Assembly: GCA_016714745.1 (NCBI GenBank)
Contig: JADKCG010000001.1
Span: 124,001-188,000, forward strand
Source of the DNA: Elusimicrobiota bacterium
GTDB taxonomy: Bacteria; Elusimicrobiota; Elusimicrobia; FEN-1173
Direction of reading: 5' to 3'
DNA length: 64,000 bases
Shown here: in pieces, positions 9,498-20,798 of the stretch
Position numbering within the stretch: the first letter of the stretch is position 1
How the letters are laid out: each line of letters starts with the position of its first letter
The notes under the pieces: generated by a model
Seen by the model: the letters and a program-made list of their open reading frames with translations, nothing else
What the model was told of the DNA's origin: nothing
Databases searched by the model: none
Program-made: the position numbers and the translations under genes

Positions 9498-10676
9498 TCA
9501 CCTTTCCCTTAGAGCGTCAAACACGAGGCGGCATTGCCGTTGATCCGCACCAATAACCTGAACTTCCGAGTTGGACCTGGCGGATACTTCTTTTCCGGTT
9601 TCGATTGAGTGACGAATCTGATCGGTGCCGCAGAGAATGTCCATGGGTTTCTTTTTAGTTTCGTATTCGTAGGGAGGGTTTTTCCATTGAAATTTTGGGG
9701 AGAGTTGTCGAACGGTTTGGATCAGGCTCAGCCCTGTTCGGAAGGATTGGAATCGGGCAGGGTCCGTGACATGAAGTTGTACTCCGCCGCAAAGTTGGCC
9801 GGCCCATTTGTTGAACGTGGGCCGAAAATGGAGCGGTCGAAATTGAACTCCCGGAATTTTTTGCGACGTTAGTCTATGGGCCAGTGTTCCGCTCTCAATA
9901 AAAGGCGCGCCCACAATTTCAAAGGGCCGCGTGGTTCCCCTTCCTTCCGAAAGGTTGGTGGCTTCCAAAAGGCACATGCCGCCGTAGACGGTTGCGGTGT
10001 CCAACGTGGGCATGTTCGGAGAGGGAAGGACCCAAGGCAGACCCGTTTCGTTGAATCGCATGGACCGGCGCCAACCGGTCATGGGGACCACATGTAAGTC
10101 GGCGCGCCAATGTTGTGTTCGATTGAAATGGCGGGCCAACTCAGCTGTTGTCATGCCGTGAAGAACCGGAAGGGGAAGCAATCCGACGAAGGAAGCAAAG
10201 GCGGGGTCGGGCAGGTTGCCTTCCATCTTTTCTCCGCCCAGGGGGTTCGGTCGGTCGAGAACGATAACGGGTTTTCCTGCTTCGGCGCAGGCTTTCATCG
10301 CGAGAGCCATGGTCCAGATAAACGTGTAGTAGCGAACTCCGATGTCTTGCAAGTCAAAGATCACCGCGTCGACTTTGGCCAAGGCGGATGGGGTGGGGGA
10401 AAGCGTTTTTCCGTAAAGACTAAAGAGGGGAAGGGCGGTTTTCGGATCTTTCGCCCCGGGGACCGGGCATTGGTCTTGCAGGTCAGCGTTGAGACCGTGT
10501 TCTGGCGCGAAAATCGCGGTAATACGAAACCCTGTTCGCCGCAGAGCGTCCACGGCGTGTTCCAGTCGGTTCGTGACGGAGGCGCCGTGAACGATGAGCC
10601 CCAAACGCCGCTTTTTCCAGGGACGGCCCAAAGGCCCTAAAAACCGATCGAGACCACAACGTACGGTTCTGTTCAT
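9498..10676 (-). CDS. DUF1343 / NamZ-like exo-beta-N-acetylmuramidase family protein
   Basis: The 392-residue protein carries DUF1343 family landmarks: FAPEHGLNADLQDQCPVPG with the acidic-histidine motif, VDAVIFDLQDIGVRYYTF, LDRPNPLGG and LSEGRGTTRPFEIVGAPF. The family includes NamZ, which removes N-acetylmuramic acid from the non-reducing end of peptidoglycan fragments, so a role in cell-wall recycling is likely. No signal peptide is visible at the annotated start, whereas many members are exported; the protein may be cytoplasmic here. It sits 19 bp after the trmH-like gene and 37 bp before the GAF-ANTAR gene in the same run. The frame is intact. Confidence 0.85.
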   Translation of the reverse strand: MNRTVRCGLDRFLGPLGRPWKKRRLGLIVHGASVTNRLEHAVDALRRTGFRITAIFAPEHGLNADLQDQCPVPGAKDPKTALPLFSLYGKTLSPTPSALAKVDAVIFDLQDIGVRYYTFIWTMALAMKACAEAGKPVIVLDRPNPLGGEKMEGNLPDPAFASFVGLLPLPVLHGMTTAELARHFNRTQHWRADLHVVPMTGWRRSMRFNETGLPWVLPSPNMPTLDTATVYGGMCLLEATNLSEGRGTTRPFEIVGAPFIESGTLAHRLTSQKIPGVQFRPLHFRPTFNKWAGQLCGGVQLHVTDPARFQSFRTGLSLIQTVRQLSPKFQWKNPPYEYETKKKPMDILCGTDQIRHSIETGKEVSARSNSEVQVIGADQRQCRLVFDALRER

Positions 10677-10695
10677 TTGCCGTTAGAAAGAAAAC

Positions 10696-11525
10696 TCATG
10701 CCGAAAATATTTCAGGGTCGGTCATTGACCTTTGTCGACGTGCTTCCATTAATAGAATGCCCGCCGCCACGGCCACGTTAAGGGATTCGACTCTGCCTTC
10801 CATGGGGATTTTGATCCGCTCAACGGCGAGATCCCCTAAAGTTTTTGGGTCCACCCCCCTGGATTCGCCCCCCAAAATGAGCACGCAGGGGAGGGTCCAG
10901 TTCCATTCGCTGTAGGTGCGCGGACCGGTGGCATCCGCTACCAGCAACGAAGGGAGGTCTTCATGGTCGTCAGAATGGATTGGACCGATGGAGCGCGGAA
11001 AAGGGGCATTCGGAAAGCGCTCCCAGCGGACGCGCGAAGGGCTTTGGATGAAAGGGGGTCGGCTGTCCCGGGCAGGACACCAACGGCGTTTACCCCGGCC
11101 GCTTCCGCCGACCGAACAATCGCTCCCACATTGGCGGGGGACTGAAGAACGTCCAAAAGAACGATCAAGGGAGTTGGCGTGCCCAGTCCGTTGAGATGAG
11201 TGAGGGGGAAAGGTTCGGGTCTGTCCGCTCGAATCGCGATCCCCGGCGATGTTTCCAAATCAGAGAGGAAGTCCATGACCGAGGGGGACACCGTATACAG
11301 GGCGGCGCCCCGTTCTTTGAGGTCCTCCAGAAGAGGGGCCACCCGATTGTCCGCCGCAATCGCGGGTGTGACCGCCACCTCCCGCGGGGTGAGGGGGGAA
11401 TCTAAAAACTCTTCCACCAGTCGGCGGCCTTCCACCAAAATCGAACGATGGTCTCGGCCGTCACGAGCCTCTCTGAAACGGGCGATCACGGGGTGGGACC
11501 GAGAACCGATGGTGGGAATGGACAC
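10696..11525 (-). CDS. TrmH/SpoU-family RNA 2'-O-methyltransferase (frame broken once)
   Basis: A SPOUT-class methyltransferase of 276 residues after repair. The N-terminal substrate-binding part includes ILVEGRRLVEEFL. The knotted catalytic domain shows motif 1 (SPANVGAIVRSAEAAGVNAV), motif 2 (LILGGESRGVD) and motif 3 (IPMEGRVESLNVAVAAGIL). The two halves are out of frame. One base missing at 10965-10966 (+ strand GG, minus strand CC before ATGAAGAC) restores continuity. The protein probably methylates a ribose in rRNA or tRNA using S-adenosylmethionine, in the cytoplasm; the target cannot be told from sequence alone. It starts with GTG 3 bp after the upstream permease gene. Confidence 0.85.
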
Positions 11526-11528
11526 CGG

Positions 11529-12641
11529 TTACTCTGTGGGAAGTTTCCGTTCTGTGCGGGCCAACTGTTCGCCGTATATCTTCGCGAACGCCAGCACGCT
11601 CGCGACGGTCAGGGGGCCCACCAAGAGCCCGATGGGGCCATAGGCCTGGAGACCGCCCAGGGTTCCGAAGAAGAGAAAGACGATGGGCAGTTTGGCTTTT
11701 TCACCGATAATGAAGGGGCGAAGGAAATTGTCGACCATGCTGACGACAAGCCCGCCCCAGATCAAAATCCCAATTCCCTGCACCGCCCATCCTTTCAAGA
11801 AGAGATAGACTCCAATGGGAAGCCAAATGGCCGCCGCGCCAACAAACGGAATAAGCGCCATAAACGCTGTGGCAAACCCCAAAACGACCGAAAACCTTAC
11901 CCCCGCCACAGCGAACCCGATTCCCGCCAGCAGGCCCTGGACCGACGCGGTCACGAACATGCCACGGACCACGGCCGTGAGAGTTTGGTTTAACCGTCCT
12001 AAGATGTGGGTTTTGTAGGCGGTTTCCATGGGAATAAGGCCCATTACTTTCTCGGCAAGACGTGTCCGTCCCGGAAGATGAAAAAAGTGTGAAAATCATG
12101 ATGACCGTTTGAAAGATGAGGAGGAAAACGTTTTTGACAACGGCGGCTCCCACAGTGGAAACCTTGCGACCCATCGTTTCAGCGGTGCGGAGAATCGTGA
12201 CGCGGGGGTTGACCCCCGCGTCAAGTAAAATGTCCTGCGAACGGGCCCAGATCTTTTTGACGGGCGCGGGAAGCCGGTTGAGGATGGCGGCGTCGGGGTC
12301 CAGTCGAACTTCCCGCACCTGATCTTGAGCCCAGGGGTATAACGCGGCCGCTTGTCGACCGAGCAGGGTCAAAAAGAAAGCGGCCGGAACAATGACGATT
12401 AAAAAAAGCGCGGTGACGCTCAATCCCGCCGCGAGGTTTGACCGCCCTTTCGTCCAACGCAGGAACTTGGCGTGCACCGGGTAGAACACCAAGGCCAGAG
12501 TGATGGCCACCAAAATTCCTTCCAAAAACGGCGACACGATGCGAAGCAGTTGATATAAAAGAAAGCCAAAACTCCCGAAAAAAAAGATCCGAAACAATAC
12601 CGGGCGGGATTCCATTCGCCGTTCGGGGAAATTGCCAGGAT

Positions 12642-12660
<19 letters not shown>
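11529..12660 (-). CDS. AI-2E family transporter / PerM-like permease (frame broken twice)
   Basis: A polytopic inner-membrane protein of 377 residues after repair. Hydrophobic helices include VLFRIFFFGSFGFLLYQLL near the start, VTALFLIVIVPAAFFLTLL, and late segments FSVVLGFATAFMALIPFVGA and PIGLLVGPLTVASVLAF. The AI-2E landmark is LRPFIIGEKAKLPIVFLFF. The split falls in the family's F-F-x-x-R-D-G motif. Restoring one base in the A6 run 12081-12086 and one near 12055-12057 yields FFIFRDGHVLAEKVMGLIP, which matches the family. ATG 12660 is preceded by AAGGAG at good spacing and overlaps the ispG stop by 19 bp. Members are predicted exporters or permeases with poorly known substrates; autoinducer transport should not be assumed. 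Confidence 0.83.
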
Positions 12661-14706
<2,046 letters not shown>

Positions 14707-14714
14707 TGAATAAT

Positions 14715-14720
14715 ATTATA
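14715..14720 (-). promoter_or_regulatory. Candidate -10 box of ispG run
   Basis: TATAAT on the minus strand, nine bases upstream of the ispG ATG at 14706. No convincing -35 box stands 16-18 bases further up. If used, transcription would begin at or next to the start codon. Confidence 0.4.
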
Positions 14721-14834
14721 TCAAACAGACGGCCTTTTTACGGTCATTATGTTGCAAGAGGATGGATAAAGAATTTGACTTGTTTCAGGGGCTTGACAGG
14801 GGAAGGGATTGAACGCATATTACGGTGGGAGGGG

Positions 14835-15784
14835 ATGAATCCTCTCTTCGGGACGGGGACAAACCTTATGATTACCTTTGGGGATTTTAAATTTGTGGTG
14901 GCGACGACCCCTGAGTTGTTGGAAGGGGTCTTTCGGCTCCGTTACCAAGTGTATGTGGATGAGTTTGGTTACGAGCACGCCGGGGACCATCCAGAAGGAA
15001 AGGAAATGGATGAGTGGGACCCTTTCTCTATCCATATGGCGGCCTTGAACCCTGAAGGCGACGTTGTGGGGACCATTCGGTTGGTTCTTAACTCAACGAA
15101 TGGGTTGCCCACCTTGAACGTGGTCGTTCCTTTTATCAAGATCAGAATCCCCAATCGAGGCACATTGGAGAAGTGTCCCGATTGGCGGTGGCGCGCGTCT
15201 TTCCGTCGACGGGTGGAAGACGGGTTTCAAGGAGTCGGAGTTAGCCTCGCCCAAGTCAAGCATTGCTTTCCACAGCCAGAGAAAGGAATTCCCAGCCAGG
15301 AGCGTCGCAAACGATTTTGCTGTGGTCTTGGGGCTATTTAAAATCATTACCATGAGCAAACGGATGGATCTAAAGACTGGTATATGGTGGCGGAAAAACA
15401 GTTGTGTATCTGAAACGATACCACATCCTTTTAACGCCATTGGGCCAGAAATGGATTACCACGGAAACCGTATCCCTTACCTGGGGCACATCCAGGACAT
15501 TGAAAGCCATGATGATGAAAGTGAGCTCGTCGTTGGCGGATTCTTTTCAGGAAGGATTGGAGATTAAAAAGCCGATCGTTCCACCGATCGACGAGGCATT
15601 ACCTCCCCCTGAGCCTGAACCCGTCCATCCGCCCACGTCCTATTTTATTCGACCGGAGAAATCGGAGACGGCTCCTGTGACGCTTCCCTTTTCAGAAGAA
15701 GAAACGGAACGGAAAGCCCGCGCGGCCGCGGAGGTCGTGGCGGAAATCGTTTGGCCCCACCGTATCCCCAGACGTCAAGCATGA
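14835..15784 (+). pseudogene. PEP-CTERM/exosortase-type N-acyl amino acid synthase-like acyltransferase (multiple frame breaks)
   Basis: The N-terminal 100 residues are intact and match the GNAT-like acyltransferase of exosortase systems: VFRLRYQVYVDEFGYE, then GKEMDEWDPFSIHMAAL and GDVVGTIRLVL. Further family pieces appear in other frames: GEVSRLAVARVF, FRRRVEDGF, VVLGLFKIITMSKRM, DWYMVAEKQL, LKRYHI, and FNAIGPEMDYHGNRIPYLGH. At least seven one-base shifts between 15121 and 15510 are needed to join them. A proline-rich tail (LPPPEPEPVHPP) reaches the stop at 15784. ATG 14835 has GGGAGGGG in front. Known relatives make N-acyl amino acids linked to exosortase loci; no exosortase or PEP-CTERM protein is in this window. 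The density of breaks exceeds the neighbours, so this may be a true pseudogene. It ends one base before the end of trxB, which is transcribed convergently. Confidence 0.7.
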
Positions 15785-15785
15785 G

Positions 15786-16722
15786 TCAGGGGTGTTCCGC
15801 CAACCAACGTTCGGCTTGGATGGCGGCCATGCACCCCTGGCCGGCGGCAGTAATTGCTTGGCGGTACGTGTGGTCCACGCAGTCTCCCGCGGCAAAAACA
15901 CCTTCGATGTTGGTGCGGGTGTTTCCGTCGGTTTTTAAATAGCCCACGTCGTCCAGGTTCAAAATCCCCTTAAAAAGTCCGGTGTTTGGTTCATGTCCAA
16001 TGGCGAGGAAAAGTCCCGCCGCGGACAGAGGTTCGATGGCCCCGGTTTTGACGTTTTTTAATTTCAACTGTTCGAGGGTTTTGTCTCCGCTCGAGTCCTC
16101 GAGCGTGTAGGGCGTTTTGATCGTGATTTTGGGGTTCGCCTTCACGCGTTCAAGCATGACGCGGGAGGACCGGAACTCGTCCCGCCGATGAATCAGAATG
16201 ACCTGGGAGCCGAACCGGGTCAAATACAAAGCCTCTTCCATGGCCGTGTCGCCGCCGCCAATGACGGCGATGGGTTTGTTGCGGAAAGAGGGAGCGCGCC
16301 GTCGCAGGTGGCGCAGGCGGAAATACCTCGGTTCCAAAATTTGGCTTCGCCTCGTTGTGGAGTCGTTTGGCCGTGGCACCGGTGGCGATGATCACGGCTT
16401 TGGCGAAATACTCCGCTTCGTCCGTCACAATCTTAAAAGGGCGTTTGGAAAAATCGACGGAGTCGACGTCCTTGTCTAATACTTCCGCGCCAAACCGTTC
16501 TGCCTGTTTGCGCATGCGGTTCATGAGTTCGGGCCCCATGATGCCGTCAGGAAAGCCCGGAAAATTTTCCACCTCGCTCGTGGTCATCAACTGTCCGCCG
16601 GACTGGCCTCCCTTCATAAATCCGCCCAAAACAAGCGGTTTTAAATCCGCCCGAGACGCATATAAGGCCGCCGTATAGCCGGCAGGCCCGGAACCGATAA
16701 TGATAACGTTGTGTGCATTCAT
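15786..16722 (-). CDS. trxB: Thioredoxin reductase (frame broken twice)
   Basis: A flavoprotein that passes electrons from NADPH to thioredoxin. After repair it has 312 residues, normal for bacterial TrxB. The FAD-binding motif is VIIIGSGPAGYTAALYASRA, the redox motif is CATC in GISACATCDGALPL, the NADPH motif is AVIGGGDTAMEEALYL, and the C-terminal FAD motif is VFAAGDC. Lost bases near 16349 and in the A3 run at 16285-16287 split the gene. The ATG at 16722 has GAGGGG six bases upstream. The preceding CBS gene seems to read straight into it, but one lost base in the T4 run 16740-16743 hides that gene's stop. It is the last gene of the CBS-korAB cluster, linking low-potential oxidoreductase chemistry and thiol redox. 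Confidence 0.92.
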
Positions 16723-16732
16723 GGAATTCCCC

Positions 16733-17265
16733 TCAGTAGTTTTCTTGAAACGGAAAGAGTAACGCAACACGTCTCGGATAAGCAGAATACTTACGGGCGT
16801 GCCGTCAGGCCTCAACACGGGGACATGCCGGTGGCCGCCCATGGCCATTTTATTGAGGGCGTAGGCGATGGGGTCTTCGGGGTGCACATAGCTGGGGTCG
16901 CGGGTCATGATCTCTGCCACTTTGACCTTGGACAGATCGGTGTGGACGCCCGCCACCCGCAGAAGCAAATCCCGGTTCGAGAGGATCCCCACCATTTTTT
17001 GGTTCTGATACACCAAGACACAGCCTTTTTTTCCTTCTGGAAAATTTTGACAATTTTTCTCGATGGAATCGTCGGGGCTGCACACCAGCAAATCGAGGCC
17101 TGTCAGCAGTTCCGACACCGGTTCGTTCAAAAGGGCGTCCTGAAATGCGTCGCCCTTCCGCCGAGAAGCGGGAATGTCACGTTTCATCAACGAATGCAAA
17201 CACTGGGCGCAATGGTCGGCGCCCAAGGGGTATTCAAAACCGCAAAAAGGGCATGAGTTTTTCAT
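16733..17265 (-). CDS. Zinc-ribbon and tandem CBS domain protein
   Basis: The N-terminus is a four-cysteine zinc ribbon, CPFCGFEYPLGADHCAQC. Two CBS motifs follow, roughly residues 50-110 (GCVLVYQNQKMVGILSNRDL) and 115-172 (VKVAEIMTRDPSYVHPEDP, GGHRHVPVLRPDGTPV). CBS pairs sense adenosine nucleotides. The gene ends at TGA 16733-16735 if one base is restored to the T4 run at 16740-16743, giving a protein of about 177 residues; as sequenced the frame continues into trxB. Its ATG overlaps the korB stop as ATGA. A second CBS protein lies at the head of the same operon, so the oxidoreductase may be under nucleotide-responsive control. The partner is not known. Confidence 0.8.
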
Positions 17266-18293
17266 TGGACCGTCCAGGTGGAATCGTCATAGAGAAGGTT
17301 CTTTAAGTTGCCGCGTCCTTCTTTTTTGATCACTGTTTCAATTTGTTCATTTAAGAGATCATCGTAGGTCGGTTTTTCCACACAACGGAACACGCCGAAG
17401 GGAACGGGGAATTCAGGGTAGACCAACTGCGTTAACAGGTAGGCGTGGTTGGGCCGGGGGTCCGCCTCGTCATGAATCATAAGGGCCTGCGTATTGGTGG
17501 CATCAAAGCCTACTATCTCCGGGTAAAGCCCATTCAAACGGATCGACTTTTTTTTTGTCGGGCCGGCCAAAAACCAACGGTTTGCCATGTTCCAGGTAAC
17601 CATGCGGTCTTCGCGCGTGTCGCGCCCGTCACGGGGCGTGGGTCTTATCGTTAAAAATGATGCAGTTCTGATAAATTTCGATGAAAGAGACGCCCTTGTG
17701 CCGCATGGCCCGTTCGAACATGGCGCCCATGTGGCGGGGGTCGGTGTCGAGCGTGCGGGCGATAAAAGTGGCTTCGGACGCAATGGCCAGGCAGAGCGGG
17801 TTGATGGGATGCTCGATGGATCCATAGGGGGAGGATTTGGTCACTTTCCCCATGGCCGAGGTGGGGGAATATTGTCCTTTGGTGAGCCCATAAATTTGGT
17901 TGTTGACCAGAGGATATTGAAGTTGAGGTTTCGCCGCATGGCGTGGAGGATGTGGTTTCCTCCAATGGAAAGGCCGTCCCCGTCCCCCGTGATCACCCAA
18001 ATGGAGAGGTCCTTATTGACACAACGGAGCCCTGTGGCCACAGTGGGAGCTCGACCATGGATCGTGTGGAACCCATAGGTGTTCATGTAATAGGGAAACC
18101 GCGACGAACACCCGATACCGGAAACAAAAACATAGTTCTCCCGTGGGATATCGAACTTGGCCAGGGTCTGCTGGACAGTTCCTAAAATCGAATAATCGCC
18201 GCACCCCGGGCACCAGCGCACTTCCGCGCCCGAAACAAAATCGTTCTTGGTGTATTTCGGTCGCGACGCGCCAACGGGTAAGTTGACTTCCAT
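17262..18293 (-). CDS. korB: 2-oxoacid:ferredoxin oxidoreductase, beta subunit (frame broken twice)
   Basis: The beta subunit binds thiamine diphosphate and, in this family, an iron-sulfur cluster, and with KorA oxidises a 2-oxoacid such as 2-oxoglutarate to the acyl-CoA while reducing ferredoxin. Motifs: VRWCPGCGDYSILGTVQQTL, GIGCSSRFPYYMNTYGFHTI HGRA, and the ThDP motif VITGDGDGLSIGGNH with VNNQIYGLTKGQYSPTS. A one-base loss near 17910 and a C-run error at 17633-17636 (one surplus base or two lost) break it; repair gives 343 residues, typical for the family. The TAATG overlap with korA shows translational coupling. Substrate choice between 2-oxoglutarate and other 2-oxoacids is inferred from subunit architecture only. 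Confidence 0.9.
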
Positions 18294-20234
18294 TAGAGGA
18301 CCTCCTCAATGGCCTGCCGCACTTCCGAGACGAAAAATGGAATTCCTCTGACGCGGTTCAACCCGACAAAACGCGTGGCCAAGTCGGGAAATTGAGAACG
18401 GAGGAGCATGAGAAGCTGGCCCAAGTTAAGTTCGGGGACTAAAACCGTGTGGAAGTTCTTCAGGACGTCGTGGGTGTTTTTGGGGAATGGGTTCAAGTAA
18501 TGGAGATGGGCTTGGGCCACGGGCCCTTTTCCGTTAGAGTTCACTTCGTCGACGGCGGCGTGGATCGTGCCGTAGGTGGATCCCCACCCGAGCACAAGAA
18601 CCTTTCCACGGGCAGGGCCCCGGACGCTCAGAGCCGGAATATCATCGGCAATGCGGGCCACTTTTTCCGCCCGCAATTGAACCATTTTTTCGTGATTGTC
18701 CGGATCATAACTCACTGACCCGGAAATGTTTTGTTTTTCCAGCCCACCGATCCGATGCTCAAGCCCAGGCGTCCCCGGAATGGCCCAAGGTCGCGCCAAC
18801 GTTTTTGAATCTCGCGCATAGGGGGCGAAGGTCCCATTCGGGACCTTTCCTCTCTCTCCCGCTTGAGAAGGATGATTGACTGGGATTTTGGGGAGATCAT
18901 TGATTTCCGGCAGTTTCCAGGGTTCGGCGCTGTTCGCCAGGTAGCCGTCCGATAAAAAAACAACAGGCGTCATAAACTTCATTGCGATGCGACAGGCTTC
19001 GACCGCCAAATCAAACGAGTTTGCCGGGCTTTGGGGCGCCACGACACAGACGGGGGACTCTCCGTTCCGCCCAAAAAGGACCTGCAAAAGATCTGTCTGC
19101 TCCGTTTTAGTGGGCATCCCGGTCGAAGGACCGGTGCGTTGGACGTCGACCACCACCAGAGGCAGTTCCGTAATGACCGCCAGGTTCAGGGCCTCGGATT
19201 TTAAACAGAAGCCGGGGCCCGAGGTTCCCGTGACGCCCAAGGCGCCGCCGAAACTGGCCCCGATGGCGGACCCGATGGCCGCGATCTCGTCTTCCGCTTG
19301 AAACGTTTTGACCCCAAAATCCTTGTGTTTTGAAAGTCCTTCCAAAATCCCCGACGCCGGGGTGATGGGGTAAGACCCGTAGAAAAGCGTTTTGCCGGAC
19401 AGTTCCGCCGCGGCGATGAGTCCCAGGGCAGTGGCTTCGTTGCCGGTGATTTTCCGATAGGTGCCGGGGTCCAATTTGGATTGCCGAACTTCAAATCGGG
19501 TGGGCATTAATTCAGTGATGTCCGCGTGGTTATAGCCCGCTTTGAGAGCGGCGATATTGGCGTTCACGAACTCCGGTTTCTTGGCAAACTTTTGGGAAAT
19601 CCAATCGATGGTGTGGTCCAGTTTCCGGTCGTAAAGCCAGAACATGAGCCCTAACGCGAAAAAATTTTTACAGCGATCTTTTTCTGAGGCCCGAATGGGA
19701 TGGTCTTTCAGCGCGTTCAAGGTGAGCTCGGCCAAGGGCACTTTCAGCACCTGCCACTCCCGCAAGCTCCCATCCTCCGTCGGGTTGGTGGTGTAGGCCG
19801 CTTTCTCCAGTCCCTCTTTATCAAAGGCGTTTTCGTTGAGGATAATCAGGCCGCCTTTTTTGACGTGGTGGAGGTTGACTTTGAGGGCGGCGGGGTTCAT
19901 GGAGATGAGAACGTCGGCTCGGTCGCCGGGAGTAAACACGAGAGTTTCGGAAAATTGGAGTTGGAAACTGGACACCCCGGGCAACGTGCCCGCGGGGGCT
20001 CGGATTTCGGCGGGAAAATCGGGGATCGTGGCGAAATCATTCCCCATAACGGCGGTGGTGTCGGTGAACTGGTCCCCGGTCAACTGCATGCCGTCGCCGG
20101 AATCTCCCGCAAACCGGACAGTGACCGCTGTTAAAATTTGTTTGCCCTTGGTCGAGCCTATGGCCCCAGTTTCCCCTTTTTACGGCCGGTGTCTCCCTGC
20201 CGGGGGCCAGGGGACGGCTGTCGGTCGACGTCAT
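18293..20234 (-). CDS. korA: 2-oxoacid:ferredoxin oxidoreductase, fused gamma-alpha subunit (frame broken near start)
   Basis: A 646-residue subunit. The N-terminal gamma domain has VTVRFAGDSGDGMQLTGDQF and GNDFATIPDFPAEIRAPAGT; the alpha (pyrimidine-binding) domain follows with LFYGSYPITPASGILEGLS, FQAEDEIAAIGSAIGASFGG and TGTSGPGFCLKSEAL. This two-gene alpha/gamma fusion plus beta layout is typical of 2-oxoglutarate:ferredoxin oxidoreductases. The first 30 codons are in another frame. One surplus A in the run at 20177-20181 links ATG 20234 to the conserved part. That ATG overlaps the stop of the CBS gene as ATGA. It serves the reductive or oxidative TCA branch together with the sdh complex at 57-61 kb. 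Confidence 0.9.
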
Positions 20235-20704
20235 CCGCCTTCCCGCTGGGAGGCAATTTGATGGGGATTGGGGGGGATGTTATACACTTCCCCCGGATAA
20301 AATTCCGCCAAAAAGCGTACGAGGGTGCGCACGCTGAGCACGTTCACCAACTGTTGTTTTTCGTTCACCAATGGAATGTGATAAAAGTCGTGTTCCGCCA
20401 TGAGGTCCACCGCGCGGCCCACGGTGTCGTCCTGCCGGAGAACCAAAGGGTCGTCCGACATGAAATCCGAGATCGGACGGGTCCACACCACGTCTTTGTT
20501 AATAATTTTCTGAGCCACATCCGATTCGGTGAACATCCCCACCACGCGCTTCTTTTCAGAAACGACGATGTAAGCCGATTTGTTCTCCCGCATCATCTCC
20601 ACAGCCCGCTCAATGGACGTGGTGGGAGGCGCTTGGATCAACCGGGGGTTAATGATCTCCCCAATTTTCTTATCTTTCAGCCGCCGTTCAGAAGGTGAGC
20701 TCAT
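20231..20704 (-). CDS. CBS-domain pair protein
   Basis: A 157-residue protein that is almost only two CBS motifs: IGEIINPRLIQAPPTTSIER with SAYIVVSEKKRVVGMFTESD, then ISDFMSDDPLVLRQDDTVG with FYHIPLVNEKQQLVNVLSV. It lacks a membrane segment or effector domain. It opens the operon CBS, korA, korB, zinc-ribbon CBS, trxB, each junction overlapping or abutting. Such stand-alone CBS proteins often tune a partner enzyme by binding AMP or ATP; here the KorAB complex is the obvious candidate by position only. Confidence 0.85.
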   Translation of the reverse strand: MSSPSERRLKDKKIGEIINPRLIQAPPTTSIERAVEMMRENKSAYIVVSEKKRVVGMFTESDVAQKIINKDVVWTRPISDFMSDDPLVLRQDDTVGRAVDLMAEHDFYHIPLVNEKQQLVNVLSVRTLVRFLAEFYPGEVYNIPPNPHQIASQREGG

Positions 20705-20759
20705 AAGACCCTCATTTTATAACTTTTGGGGGCGGTAGCGTTTAACGGGGAACACACAA

Positions 20760-20798
20760 ACCTTGATTTCCAGTGATGACATCATTAGATTTCAAGGT
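20760..20798. promoter_or_regulatory. Nested inverted repeat between GT-C gene and CBS-kor operon
   Basis: ACCTTGA (20760-20766) pairs exactly with TCAAGGT (20792-20798), and TGATG-A-CATCA (20774-20784) forms a second palindrome at the centre. The whole sits directly after the GT-C stop and about 55 bp upstream of the CBS start, so it could be an operator of the kor operon or a terminator-like hairpin. It has no T-tract. A TATAAA-like sequence follows at about 20712-20719 on the minus strand. Confidence 0.5.

Noticed and set aside
16150..17265. Apparent CBS-thioredoxin reductase fusion in one frame
   Set aside because: Adding one base to the T4 run at 16740-16743 gives a TGA right before GAGGGG and the TrxB ATG, so these are two genes.
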